Positions 1 to 12,600 are shown, numbered from the stretch's first letter. The stretch is DNA of 64,000 bases from Holothuria scabra (GCA_037179385.1 CM074189.1:27899648-27963647); one strand, 5' to 3'. The notes: generated from the sequence alone by a model not told the origin. Numbers and translations: made by a program.

Positions 1-1340
1 GATTTGTGTTGGTTAAGTGCGTATGTATTTTTAGGATAAATAATGGTTGCCGTGAGGTGGAGAAGGGGTGCCCAGTGTCCCTGCGTGCTGCGTTGTTAGA
101 GTATCATGTAGGTACAGTGGGTGCCACTTCAAGTGTACACTGGTGGGGTACATGGACAAAAACCTGGTAGATTTCCATGGGGCAAAGCTCTGACGTTTTA
201 ACATATCTGTTGATGACAACTTTGACTCTCGAGCAAGCTACATTTAGTGCCCTTAGCAAATGGGTTTCAGGGTTTGCTAAGATATTCTGTTTGATTCCAA
301 GGGGGAAAGGCCCTAGGTGGGATCCAGATGCATTTCCCCAGAAGTTCTGGAGTTTTAGCAAACCTTTGTGAAAATCTGTTTCAGGATAGGTATATGGTTC
401 CTTACTAATTGGGGACACCTGGTAGCAAAGACTGACTGGAAGCAATGACCCATCTTGACCGCTGCCTCAGCTTCCCATAATTTGTTTAAACTAGGTACAT
501 CTCAATCGGAATTCCCATCCAAAGAGAAGCCATGATCTTAACTCATCAGAAGCGCACTTATCTGCTTATAACACCTTTCCAACAAAGATCGATGGCACCT
601 CTAGCACAAGCTTTAGCATGAACAAGACGTGCTACCGCATTGTCCGCTTGTGCTACCGGATATTTCAACTGAGCTACCTGATATCCGATGCGTGCTACTG
701 GATATGTTCACTCGAGGCTGCCACATAAGCATCTCTTTCGCTCAATGCGACTTAATAGGTACCATATGTTCACGGAATATGTCGACAAATCAAGGAGTTA
801 CCATTTGAATTGACAGCTCCCAGGAGGGTTGCGAAGACTTTATCACCGAATTTAGACGTTGTTTTAGAATGATTAATCGAGAGTCGAAGGCACTAGAGCT
901 TTATTTGGGAACGGGTAACTGCTTGGCTTTTATCCGTTTAATATATTTGTTTAGCGATGAAGAAATGGAGATGTACTTTGTCATTTGTAGCAACTCTCTT
1001 TATAATTTGAGCAGTATGATAGTGAGAAGTCTATTCAGTTTGCTTCCGAAACAATAATTGTGACGATCACAATCATAATTGCGGAAATTAGAGTAGAAGC
1101 CATGACTAGAATAGATAATTTGGCTGGTAACAAATCCAGTCAAACATACTCCCACGAGCGGACCCGGCTGACATTTTGAAGAAGGGGATCTGAACTAGAA
1201 AGAGAAAGACAAAGCAGTTGATGTACAGTTGAATGTGCAATTCTCTAAGATGTAGGCTTAATCCTGCCTGAACTACTACCTGAGGTGCACGTCAACCTCA
1301 GTCGGTGTAGTCGGTAGCGTGCGGAAAATTTTGAAAAGAA
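1..1340. other. unannotated AT-rich sequence
   Basis: I see no supportable gene. Open frames here are all under 115 codons and show no recognisable motif. Around 625-715 the motif 'gctacc(g/t)gatat' recurs four times in loosely spaced, degenerate form, which may be the relic of a short tandem repeat. Confidence 0.4.
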
Positions 1341-1349
1341 ATATAAAAA

Positions 1350-1452
1350 CGCACTTGGTGGCGCCATGTGTGGAGTCAAGCAGTGCCCTGCAAAATTGTT
1401 GTGCCCTCAATGCCCCCTAGAATGAAAAGTCTGGTGACGCCACTGCAGGGGG
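1350..1452. mobile_element. hAT-like element end (fragment)
   Basis: The segment ends in TGACGCCACTG just before a G run. This matches the inward-facing CAGTGGCGTNNCC terminus common in hAT-superfamily elements. A matching left terminus is not visible nearby, so this is read as one surviving end. A terminus of the opposite sense lies at 33812. Family assignment rests only on the short terminal motif. Confidence 0.35.
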
Positions 1453-4400
1453 GGGGGGGGGTCAAGCACCCAAATTTTCCAATTTGTCCTAAAGTGTTAA
1501 CACGACACTATACGGAACGTTACATGAGGTGCTCTTAGGTTGCTCTTAACAAATATTTGTAAATACGGAGCTTGTAATGCAAAAAATAACTTAGATTCTT
1601 GAATTCATTTTAAAAAAAAATTAAAAAGTTGGGGGACTACTGAAGAATCTGCGTTTCCAATCTAAGATAGCACGTCGACTGGAGATCTTTGTTGTTATAC
1701 ATAATGTTTCAGGAGTGCGGATTGAGGCTTCCCGATGACATTCAAAAATGCTTCTGAGACTTTGTTGCATTTTTAGACAAAATATTTTCAAAAGGAAGAG
1801 CCTTTATTGCAGAGAATTGTAGATTTTGATGGAAACAGGGAAAAGCAATGGAATACCATAGCTTTTCTGACCACGTTTCTGTTGGGCCTTTGAGAAGTCT
1901 CTTGCACGATGAAATCGAGGTGGGGGTTGATATGCATCCATTTTTTCATTGGTGGTGCTGATCCCCCTAAGACTCTTCCCCGGGTTCGTCGCGGCTGGCG
2001 TGATATAAATTGACGACTGCTGGTGGATTTATTTTTCAAGCTCATTTTTCTTCGGTTTACATTGAGAGAAGAACGAAATGGATTACTTGCCCCAGTCTGA
2101 CACTCCTATGTTCGACGGTCGTCCAATGAATGATCTACCCCACGGAGCGGATTCGGTTTGTTCAGTCCTTCTTGAAGGGCTTGGGGATATGACTGAACAA
2201 GAAATATGCCCCACAGTCTGCTACGCAGGCAACCAATGATCGGACAGCTCAGCACTAAATTGATGTAAAAGGTGTCGGAACTTACCATAGGAGGCCGGAA
2301 CTGTTGGAAGAAAGGGATGAAATAACGGGCCATCATTCAGTATGTCTGTTGTTTTCTAAATTCTTTAGCACAAAACCATTGCACAATTCCGCGCTTCCCC
2401 GAGATTGTGTTACTGTCTTTTCGGAAGTTTCCTTTCATTGAAGCATTTCAGATATAGTCCGGGAGCTACGATTACATGTCCACGGCCAATGACGGTGCCA
2501 GAATGTCAATGTTGCAAATGTGGTGGGGGAGGGGGAGGGGAGGAATAAAGGCAAAGGATAATATTGGGGTAACATTTTTCGGCTCGGTGCGAAACCGAGC
2601 CCAATAAAGCGCCCGTTTCTGGGGGTAGGGATCCAGGGGAAAATTCCGGAAATTGAGGTTTTAGTATATCTCTGGATGAAAAATTAAACCTCTGGAGGTG
2701 TATGTTATCCTTTTTTTCAGTTATCCCATTTGTGAACTGACCTAAGTTGGGGGGGGGGGTGTCGGCGAGGCCAAAATCCGGCGTGGTCCCCTCTCCTCCT
2801 CACCCAAACACGTAGCTCCCGCCACAGTCACAAAGATGATCATGTCTGTTACAATATGGTATCGTGCACATAGTATCTTTCCTCATTCACGCACTCAAAA
2901 TAAATCACTACCGTTAATGGATTTGAAGCAAACATTAAAAGGTAAAAGTCGGTCGCAAAATTGTGTTCCTGTGTAACTGCTATGCCCTACATTTTTAATG
3001 CGCATTTCTATGAAGCAGTGAGTCCACATTATCGTTCAGTTTCACGTTCTTCGAACTTTCCACAAAGGCCCGATCCAACACCATCCTTTCTGTCCTCAAG
3101 GGTGAGATAAATTATTCCGGACTTACGGTAGTTATTGTTTGTATGGGTCTGCTGATTGGTTAATCCAGGGAGTTGGTTAATCGTAGCACTCGAGGTTTCG
3201 TTAAGCAATTTAGGTTTACCACAGAACAATTAAACAAAGAGAAACTATCCAATGTGTCTTAGGTAATGAACTTGGATTCTTTGACAGGGCAAACTAGAAT
3301 TTGATTGGTCACACGACAATGCTATGACATGTTAACTTTCTTTTCCACAATCCACATTGTCTTGCGTGACTTATTGACGAGGCCGAGCTCCCAGGGTCAT
3401 TAGAGACCTGGAAACTGTCAATCATAGTTACGCGGCTCCAAACGTCTGTCGGAGCCCCGTAGCGGTGCTTTTGATCACCTTTACTTTGACAGAGCCGATG
3501 TTCCGGGGACCGGAAACTGCACAAAAGAACTGAAAAGTTACGCGTTTTATCAAATTCATTTCTAAGAAAGTGAGAGTGTCTTTTTTGGCCTTCCGTCTGT
3601 TCTCATGTGCTGCAAAACTGTTGGGAAGTGTTGGCTCAGTATCGGTAAACAAGTGACTCGCCTAAAACCAGATAGTCGCAACTCCCTGCCAAAACAGTGA
3701 CAACCTGCTAGCCGCCTGGGCTTGTCAGATTATACAGATGTATGGTAGCCTAGGGTGGGTGTCGTGACTTGAGAATGTGAACTAACCAACAAAATAACTC
3801 TCCTGCCAATGCAGGGGGCAATTTCACTAATTGGTAAATGCAAGGGTCGTATTTTTGAGGTGGGGATAAGGTCACTCGATGATCGGACTAAAAGAAGTTT
3901 ACCATATTTTTCATCGATTGACACGATTCATTGGATTATACTTGGATTACATGTTTTTCTTGTGTGGACACGACTGTACCAGCATTTCTTAAAAATGGTA
4001 AGATCTACATTAATAAGCTAGTTCAGGCTATAGAGTCATAATAACTTTTTACCAACCCTAACTACGGATTGTAGTGAATTGCACAATTCGTGAGTGGGGT
4101 GGATAGAAACATTCCTCTCGGTAGAACTGACCAAAAGGTCACAGGTTTTTGTTCTGTCGGATTTTTTGTACGTTGTAATGAACCACAATTAAAAAAAATG
4201 TGACTGGTCTGTGTATTGGTAGTAGGCCTATAAGATACAGCCGTATGACATCATCTAACAGAAAAATCTTCGTTGCGAAAATGCTTGAAACTAATAGTGA
4301 GGCTCTGACTGCACCAGTGCAAAAGATCCAACAAAGCGAAGCACATGCACCATAATCTAATTCAGGCCTGGAACTGAATTCTTTCGTGTTCCTGAATGAC

Positions 4401-5726
4401 ATTGTGCACAACACCAAGGTCAAGTACTGCAACCTCCGGGTATTGAAAATTGCAAAACATTTAACGACTCTATAGTTCTTACCGATTTGAAAACATTGAC
4501 GATCGCGTTTTTTTAATATACACTTAGGCCGGTTAACATGTAAAATAAATCATCAAAATAGTCCCATCTGAAGTCAAACGGTTATCATGTATCGTGGTTG
4601 CCTTCTTCTTGTCGCAAAAAGAACTGAGTTACATTTTGATTTGTCAATGTGTAGCGCTCTCACTAAAAATTTCTGGAACAGTCGCATTTTATGCAATGTC
4701 ACAATAATAGGCTAGTAATAAAACATCACGAAGGGCCTAGCCTGTGTTCTTGTACCGCACTTCCGCACAGTACTTTTTAGGGGGAAACGGGAAGCCAATT
4801 AGATTTACCCTCCGGCCCTAAACGGCATTTTTTACAAAGTGAAAAATTATGGAGTAGGCCTGCAGATTTGAGAAACGTTTTTTTAAATGAGCAATGTAGG
4901 CCTACCTTTTCGAAATCAGTGACGAGCACACGGTAGGCCTAATCATATGGTAAAGTTGAGTGTACAATTTAAAGCCTCCGAATTGCACTCGATCATACAC
5001 GAATAAAAGTGCGTCCATCTTATAATAGGCTATATACATGATACAAGCCATAGAACCTTATGATAGTCAATTCAACAGCGAAGTATGCTTCGGTCACCAT
5101 CTCTAACAAAGTACGGGCTATTTATCGTTTAGCTGTAGCAGATTTACTTTTCATCCCAAGTGTTAATTTTAAAGTTTATAACAAACAAATTCTTGTTTGT
5201 TAAACAGCGAGTTGAAACTCGCCGGGCGACGATGTTCGATTACCATAAGTTTCTTCGTTATTTTTTTTAATTCATTAACGTTGCACACTGGATGAGAGCT
5301 ACATTTGTCTAACTTTCCGATCAGCCAAATACGATAAGATTTTAGACCATTCTCACAGTAGTAAACTATTTCTTGCGACAATTTCGCTGACCGCGGCAAA
5401 GTTTGCTTGCAAACGGTTCACAAATATGACCTACACAATTTTTACTGCTTGTGAACGACCTTTCTATCAAAACGGCTTCAAAAATTTTACTCTTTGACCG
5501 CAAAAGTTAACATTACATTAACAGCTTCTTCAAACACAAATTTTTGCGGTCATGTGTGCGATTTTAACACGCGCGGAATTGTACGGAATTCTACTAACTT
5601 GGTTTTTGTCTCACACTTTGTTGTATTTTTGTGCGGTGTTCTTTAGGAGTGTGCGGAGTTGTACGGACGCGCGAATAATTGTACGGGAGTTAAACGCTCA
5701 CAATACTGTATACAGGTGGATTGCTG
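1453..5726. other. unannotated sequence, no supportable gene
   Basis: The longest open frames (97 codons at 4139-4432 on -, 85 at 1788-2045 on -) have no motif, no splice context and no compositional signal that I can defend. TAGGCCTA-type palindromes begin to appear from about 4730. G or C homopolymers at 2748 and 1447 are unremarkable for such DNA. Confidence 0.4.
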
Positions 5727-5914
5727 CCAGGGAATAATTTAGCATTCAAATTTTGCGTAGCAGTTTTGAAGATTTTTGAGGTCTTTCACACATTGTTTGT
5801 GAAAATGCAAGGCTTATGCACACAAAAATTGCTGCACAATTTTTCATTTGTGTAGCAAGTTGGCCTGTTTGTGTAGCAAATTGCGATGCGATACTGTATA
5901 AACTATTCCCTGGC
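5727..5914 (+). mobile_element. 189-bp MITE, copy 1 (CCAGGGAATA family)
   Basis: The segment opens CCAGGGAATAATTTA and closes with the inverted form TAAACTATTCCCTGG, giving terminal inverted repeats of about 15 bp. A second copy lies in opposite orientation at 9350-9538 and is about 90% identical by eye along its length, with sharp borders at the same terminal motif. No coding capacity. CTG flanks both ends and could be a 3-bp target duplication. The superfamily is not determined. Confidence 0.7.
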
Positions 5915-8460
5915 TGCACCCGTATTCTGACTGTATGCCAGTTTCCTACAACAGCTTTAGTACTGTACGAAAAATTCTGTAAACAGGCTTTTACTGTTTG
6001 ATGACCGATTGAATTTAGTCCCCCCCCCCCTACCCGCTATGCCAATTGCTTATGAAACAGATCGTGATTTTCAAGGTAATGCTAACTTGTTTCACATTGT
6101 TTCGCAGCTTATCATAACCCCATTATATTGATGACAATTTGATGATGTTGATGATATATATATCTATATATATTGATATATCTCAATGATATTTTGCGAA
6201 ACAACAAAACTGACCGATTTAAATTTGTCCATGTGACATTCCTTAGTAGCTTAGTATGCTTTATGCTTTCAGGGAAGGCCTAAGGCTATTTGTTTCGTTT
6301 CGTATGGCTATGTATCAAATAGATCGTGTTTTCAGGATATGCCGTTACGCTGTTTTGTTCCGTTTCGTTTCGTTGCGAAACAGAGAAAAAATATGTACAT
6401 AGGCCTAGGTCTACTTTGACAGATTGATTTTTGTCCTCTTTTTCCGTTATAGTTTCCTATCCCATGGGTTGCCTAAACTACAATTGTTTCGTTAAATTTC
6501 GCAGAATATCATAAGCATTTGTTTAAACAGGCTGTGACACTTGTCTTGACCCGACTAAACCACATACAGTATTGAGTACTGCACGTGTGTCTGTGCCTGG
6601 TGAAGCTTTTAAGTTCTGTATCTCACGCGGCCTGTTACGTTCGGCGATGGTGCCAAGGCCTGTTTGAAAACCGCAAATATTGTAAAGACTTTTTGTTATA
6701 GACATGACCCCTTTTAAAACATTGACAATCTTTATATCAAGTGGATAGTACGGTGCCGTAATTCATCCTCAAACCCATTTCGTAAGGCATTTTGTTTGTA
6801 AAGCTTGCTATATACAGTACTGATAGAAGTTTACACAATTGGTAAAACCGGGAGTTATGTCAGTGCAATTTTTTGCGGCCAATGAAAATCGTCTAGAATG
6901 AGTGGCATAACTATGTCCAGTGCGGAATCACCGCGTAACACACCGATCTCAATTCCTTTGGCCAAGTCAACAATTTTTCGGCAGCATATTTAGAAACATT
7001 GTAGGTCATCGAAACAAAAGGTTAAAAAAGATTATTTCAGCTTAGGACCATGCCTCCCCGTTTGCCATTCGAAAAAAGTCTAGCATAGACTTACTGTACT
7101 TACTTGATTCAAATTTCCCCAGTAAGTACTGAAACTGTGTGCTATTGCATTACCAAAATGCAAAATTATAAAGTTACGAACGAAATAAATGTGGAGAAGT
7201 ATTGCATTATGACATGGGCTTCCGTCAAAAACATTTATTTCGTTCTTCCATTTTTATCTTATATTGAAATTAAGTTTTCTTTCTCGACATCAGAATCGTT
7301 ACTTTGTTCCAATCGGTATCACTCGTCTGTGCTTTGACTCTCTTATAAGTTATATTCACATTGAAAAAATTCTCGTCAGACGATCGTCTGGCCTTTCGCG
7401 AACATAAATAAAAAAAATATGCGTGTTACCACACACAAGTAACGATACTGGAAGAGTGCAAATAATATTTCGATTAAAAACGACCATCGGAACAGTAACG
7501 TTAACACTGTACGCGCAATTTACTGTTCAAACGAATGCAGAAAAGACGTAATAAACCTCTTCACATACTCTTTTACGATACTGATGTTAAAACGGCTGGG
7601 AAAAATATGTTAAGCCTAGTCTTGGTTTTTTATCAATACTTATCGAACAAAACCGCAAATACTGAGTATAATTAAGCGGACGGATTGCACGCGGTGTCGA
7701 TGCAGTGTCAACGCGGCTTTTTTGTGTGTTTGTGTTTCACTATGATTGCAAGTGTTTCAACATTTTTGTGCATTTCTCTGCGCGTTGACATGTCCAGTTG
7801 TACGTGAGCGGTACTGTACTTGTGTACAGATTTACACTGACACCATACAGTACCATAAAGTATAAATCTAGTTATGAAGATTGACATCTTACTGTACGTC
7901 ATTATTTTCTCACCTGTGATATAAATGATCAATTTTCACATTGTATTGAGCTAAACATTAAGGCAAAGAAATTTCTTTTCAAAACTGCTTTGTATACTGT
8001 TCTGTACTGATACTGTATGTACAGTATGCAAGAAGAGAGCTAAGACAAACTGTATCACTGTAAAGAAGTCTATATGCAATATGTTGCACTGTGCGTTTGC
8101 CCACTTTGGCTATACATATATAGATATCCTTTGTTTTCCCCCAAAATGACAGCCTTCCATTCCTTTTACAATTTTAAAGAAGGCTTACCACTTAAATAAA
8201 CATGAACAATTTCATTTATCCTCATTTTGTGAAACCTTGTTTTATATTCCAGTAATTTTGTAGAAAACATTAACTTTCAGTCTTTTATTGTTAGTATGCA
8301 GTTGAAGTTTTACCACTTTTAATTTTTAAGGCTTTATACCTTACATTGTAATATTGGCATTTTTGTTTTCATTCTAGCTTTAGCAAGTTTTATTGCTTAA
8401 TTTTTAAGTTAAAATAGAATCTTTAAGTCATGTAAACAACTCTCTCTCATTTGTATTATT
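5915..8460. other. unannotated AT-rich sequence
   Basis: No supportable gene. Contains a short palindromic TA tract at about 6150-6185, and many TACTGTA and GTACAGTA motifs between 5900 and 8060 whose meaning is unknown. Short open frames (7104, 7708) lack protein-like features. Confidence 0.4.
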
Positions 8461-8830
8461 CATCATGTGTGATGGGCTAGAGCAACCCCACACTTTTAAT
8501 TGTCGGAGAAGTTTTTTCCAGTTTCTACCAGTTTTTACCGGTAATAACCACTTATTACCAGTTATTACCAGTTTTTACCGCTGTCCCGGAAAAAACAGGT
8601 TTTTTCCGGGAAAAACCCAACCATGGTTTCTTCAAATTAGTTGAATTCAGTGAATAAACCAACCATAAATTTTTCTGTCCATAAATGAAATTTTTCTAAT
8701 GAAGTGATTTAAATCAATAATTTTTTTGAAAAAAATCATTTGATTAAAATTGTGGTTTAAATCAGTATTAAACAGGGTGATTAAAATCAAACAACCCTGG
8801 CGACACTGGTTACTGCCCTGCTGACATCTT
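8461..8830. repeat. degenerate dispersed repeat with hairpins
   Basis: A stretch of TTACCAGT- and TTTTACCG-type repeats (8518-8582) leads into a perfect 12-bp stem with a 2-nt loop (8585-8610, CCCGGAAAAAAC and its complement). Next come repeated GATTTAAATCA motifs, and a second small inverted repeat near 8773-8799 (CAGGG ... CCCTG). This layout is typical of short non-autonomous elements, but I cannot assign a family. Confidence 0.4.
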
Positions 8831-9284
8831 TCCAAGCACCATTCTCACTGTAGACTTTGGTATTTAGTTTACTGTACGTACAGGTATACGGCATTCAGTG
8901 CTGTGAACAATTGTTCACACATTCAGCATAAGCCTGCCTATAGACGCGCTGACTAATTACAGTATAGGCCTACGTAAAAAATCAGCAGACTGTGACTGTA
9001 CTTGGTGTTTATAAAACATCATGCAATTCATTCTTTTCGACAAGGATGCTGAAAAAGATTTTGGCCTAGGCCTATCCAAATTTTTATTTTTGTCTTGAAC
9101 TTGGATTGGAAATTTAAAATTAATTTAAAGTTATTTTTAACACATGTAGGCTAGGCTAAGTTTTGACATTACTTTCCGCCCCAAGATTTTTAGGAGCTGA
9201 AAATAAAGGGCAGAAACTACCGAGGACAGAAATTAATTGACCCTTGGTGATACTAGGTTGAATTCTGGGCTGTTGGAGTGCAAG

Positions 9285-10035
9285 GTTCTAACGTTACCCT
9301 AGGCCTAGGTGCCCCCCTTATGTCAACCCTTGGAAATAAATTTTAATTTTCAAGGAATAATTTATCCAGTATCGCATTGTAATTTGATACACAAACAGGC
9401 CAAGTTGCTACACAAATGAAATATTGTGTAGCAATTCTTTGTGTGCATAATCCTTGCATTTTTACAAACAATGTGTGAAAGACCTCAACAATCTTCAAAA
9501 CTGCTATGCAAAACTTTAATGCTAAATTATTCCCTGGGAAAAATTTTCACATGAAGTAACTTACTGTTAGGCCTAACGTTAGGCCTAGAAAGGACAAGTA
9601 GGGATAAAGCCTAGAAAAGATACTCATCGTATAGGCTAACTATTATTCTATTAAGTTAAAACTGTGGTAACTGGAACAATAAATCCTTAAGCGGTCGCCG
9701 GTCGGGTAGTGGGCATTTGACCATCTAAGCCTAGGCCTAACGTTAGGGCCATAAGTTAAACTTACTTAGGCCTAGGTCTAACGAAGCGTTGTCTTCATTT
9801 TTTATCCTACAACTCATTTTTGAAGTTGAAAGCAAGGTTTGTCGAACCAAACTCCTGGATTTATTTGTTGGTAAGTGGATGCTTTTCCAATCTAAAAATT
9901 TGTGCGGAAAGAAAAAGGGCTTAGGCCTTAGCTAATTACCTTCTCTTCGTGGCCGCAAATATGTGTTCACGCTATTACTAGTATTAGCACTTTGATTTAC
10001 CGTAGCCTAACGTTAAGGCTAGGCCTAGCCGAATT
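9285..10035. repeat. cluster of TAGGCCTA / TAACGTTA palindromes
   Basis: Repeated AGGCCTA, CTAGGCCTAGG and TAACGTTA words occur here. They include a perfect 20-bp palindrome made of two TAGGCCTA octamers around AACGTT at about 9570-9589. The words also occur near 4905, 6400, 8965, 9065 and 34490. The cause (oligomer drift, methylation context or protein sites) cannot be decided from one window. Confidence 0.45.
9350..9538 (-). mobile_element. 189-bp MITE, copy 2 (inverted)
   Basis: Reverse-complement copy of 5727-5914. Its + strand left end CAAGGAATAATTTA and right end TAAATTATTCCCTGG are the two terminal inverted repeats. Internal landmarks include the paired 'tgtgtagcaa' blocks. With copy 1 it forms a 180-bp inverted repeat separated by about 3.4 kb. 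Confidence 0.7.
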
Positions 10036-10513
10036 GGTGGCGCACTGACCGTATTTGTGTGAGACGGATTTTCTCGAAAAATATCTTTCAACGATTTTTC
10101 TCATAAATTATGTCTTCTCTTATCATACTTGAAGATGAATTAATAACAAGTGTCCACCATAAATTTCGTATGTATATATGGCATATTTCAAGAAATATCG
10201 GTGTTTCAATGAACGTAAACCTTAACACCGGATCGTGGTTATGCCTCAGGTAGTAATATATACGCTCGAAAATTTCGCGAAGTTTGTTTTCAAATTTCTC
10301 GTTCGAGAATGTCAATTTGAGCAAACTTTTTCCAAACTACACGAGATTTGATAGCAAAGAAGACCTAGGTGCAGTAAAATCAACGCCGTGCGTAATAGAC
10401 AATGAAAAAAATCTGTGAGAAACATAGGTTTACATTTTAAAAGTAAACCTAACGCCAATGTAAACCTATACCCCAAAAATATCCACGACGCGTAAACATA
10501 AGCCCGGATTCGT

Positions 10514-10515
<2 letters not shown>
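10036..10515. other. unannotated sequence
   Basis: No gene seen. A 78-codon open frame on the - strand (10088-10324) has no recognisable feature and no splice context. Confidence 0.4.

Positions 10516-10556
<41 letters not shown>
10516..10556. repeat. (TA)n microsatellite
   Basis: Uninterrupted TA dinucleotides, about 41 bp. It borders the left end of the inverted-repeat element that follows. Confidence 0.95.
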
Positions 10557-10559
<3 letters not shown>

Positions 10560-11073
10560 AAATTGTGCATTTGGGAGACAATAGTCGTTATAATCGGTAT
10601 ATTTGGGAGACATATTCGGTCTTAGGAGACATTTCGATGTCTCCTAAGTTCCTCACCATTTTTTAAGCTTCTTTTCTACATTCTACCTAACAGTTTCCTA
10701 TCTCTATGGTAGCGTTTTGGCTTCCTCTTTACTCAGCCACTATGTAGTCTGCAAGTATACACCAGTGACGATGTTATTTACCATTGAAATACAGGTGTCT
10801 TGTATGGTGTGTTGTATTTATATGCATACTTGGCGGACTCACATATACTTAATTGTATTTAATTTTTTTGTTTCTTATATTACCACTTGTGTGATAAAGA
10901 TATAGCAAAATATACACTATCAGAGGTTAAAGGGCATCATCAATATTTACTGGTATTTTTGTTAAATTTTTTATATGCCCATATATGGAAGTATAGTAAA
11001 TAAACTAGATATAACTTTTTGCCTCCCTAATGGTAGGATTATCCGCATTGTCCCCCAAGTGCATAATAAAGTG

Positions 11074-11074
<1 letters not shown>
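10557..11074. mobile_element. MITE-like element between two (TA)n tracts
   Basis: The left end reads CATTTGGGAGACAAT and the reverse complement of the right end reads CACTTGGGGGACAAT, each about a dozen bases inside a (TA)n tract. This gives imperfect inverted termini about 518 bp apart. No coding capacity. A TA target site would fit a Tc1/mariner-like mobiliser, but this is inference from the flanks. Confidence 0.6.

Positions 11075-11158
<84 letters not shown>
11075..11158. repeat. (TA)n microsatellite
   Basis: 84 bp of TA dinucleotides joining two different inverted-repeat elements. Open frames of IYIYIY composition across it are artefacts. Confidence 0.95.
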
Positions 11159-11160
<2 letters not shown>

Positions 11161-11507
11161 CAATTGTGGAATAAGAGGAAACTTTTGGGCAAAATATCAA
11201 CGTAAGGGGGAAATTACCGTTAGGGGGAAAATCTACGTTCCCCTTTACGTTTTCACACACTGTTTTAATGGAAATACGTTAGAGTATAGTAAAATACATA
11301 TGGGGGTACGTAATATACCTAATTACTTCAATGTTGACCAAATAAAGGACGCCTATCTGTTAACACGTACAACTTATGGACTATTGAATTTACGTACATG
11401 TATATGTTTTTCCTTAAGGGTGAAATATACAGTTATGTATTTTATTGTTTTTCATTTCGCCTAAACGTATCAAGATATACAAATTCCCCCCTAATGTTCA
11501 ATCTAGT

Positions 11508-11509
<2 letters not shown>
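11159..11509 (+). mobile_element. MITE-like repeat, copy 1 of 3
   Basis: About 350 bp between (TA)n tracts. The left end carries 'aagggggaaattaccg' and the right end, reversed, carries 'attaggggggaattt'. The same sequence recurs in the same orientation at 18530-18811 (close) and 18864-19217 (diverged), each running into (TA)n on the right. No protein signature. Frames crossing it are interrupted or are TA artefacts. Confidence 0.7.

Positions 11510-11569
<60 letters not shown>
11510..11569. repeat. (TA)n microsatellite
   Basis: 60 bp of TA dinucleotides at the right border of the preceding element. Confidence 0.95.
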
Positions 11570-11575
<6 letters not shown>

Positions 11576-12229
11576 CGCTTAAAGACATAAGTATACGCAC
11601 CCGTACACACAAATATATACTAAAACATTTTTGCATAAACCAACCATTCGACCATCTAACCTTAGCTTGATGCTTTTCAAAGCTCACTTGATTTAAACAC
11701 CCCTGACTTCCTGCATTATCTAAATTATATAGACAGGACTATACTTCACCCCAGTTTTAAGAGTTCCTCATGGAAACATCAATATTTCCCGCCCTTCTGA
11801 CTAATTTTGACGCCTTACAATTTATTCAGCAGAAAATACGGCACGTTTTCCTTCACTTCACTTCAGTTGAGTATCTTTTTGCAGCTCCTCAGGCTGCCTA
11901 TGAGAACTCTTTGCCCCAGAACATTTCCCTCACATAAGTCCTAGTTCCACCCCTACAGGATCAGGTTTGTATATGGCGCAAGAAAGCCTCACGTGCACTC
12001 CAGAAGTATACAGTGCTTCTGAAGTCTAACTTGTCGATTTCGTGTCTATAGCTCGTCTGAAGCTAGTTTAACCCATTTATCTTTCTGAGAACCTCTTTCT
12101 TATTTGCATAGCATGCCTCTTCCACAGATCTGGGCATTCTAGCATGCTCCGTTGGATAGCCTGCTTTCCAAAACAATAGGGGAATAAAGCATGCCATGTC
12201 TTATCCTATTAGGAAGTCGGTATTCATGA
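11570..12229. other. unannotated sequence
   Basis: Low-complexity start (ACA/TAC-rich), then unique-looking sequence. I see no gene, splice pair or element border. Confidence 0.4.
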
Positions 12230-12600
12230 CATTGGGAATTAGGGAGATCTATCGAAATCCTTTATTTATGCTAATGCAATTAGATTGATCTCAAAGTGGA
12301 GATTAAATCGTTTAATTGGGGATTATTGATCCAACGGACGTGGAAATCCTTTGTTTATTACCTGGGCAACCTCATTCATAGCTAGGGCTACTCCAACAAA
12401 AGGGATTATTTGGAACTATGCTGTCATGTGTAAGAGTTGCCGACAAAGAAAGGCCAAACAGTGTTCAGCGTTTCAAACGGCTGGCCATTGCTAATGACCA
12501 ATTCCGATGATTAATGAGATGAGCAAAGGAGGAATAAGACTAAACATTGCTATCGGATTTTCATTAATACTTGCATTTGCTCGCATGTTCTAAAAGGCAT
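12230..12600. promoter_or_regulatory. candidate enhancer rich in homeodomain and SOX/POU-like words
   Basis: About 370 bp of repeat-free sequence with many TAAT/ATTA cores. These include ATGCTAATGCAATTAGATTG near 12268, TTTAATTGGGGATTATTGAT near 12310 and GATTAATGAG near 12510, plus ACAAAG and AACAAAAGG words that resemble SOX/TCF sites. Such words are common by chance in AT-rich DNA. The clustering and lack of repeats are the only support, so the call is tentative. Confidence 0.25.

Noticed and set aside
10971..11687. Open frames encoding IYIYIY proteins
   Set aside because: They are translations of (TA)n microsatellites, which lack stops in two frames. The same applies at 20262-20627, 21751-22072 and 39736-39924.
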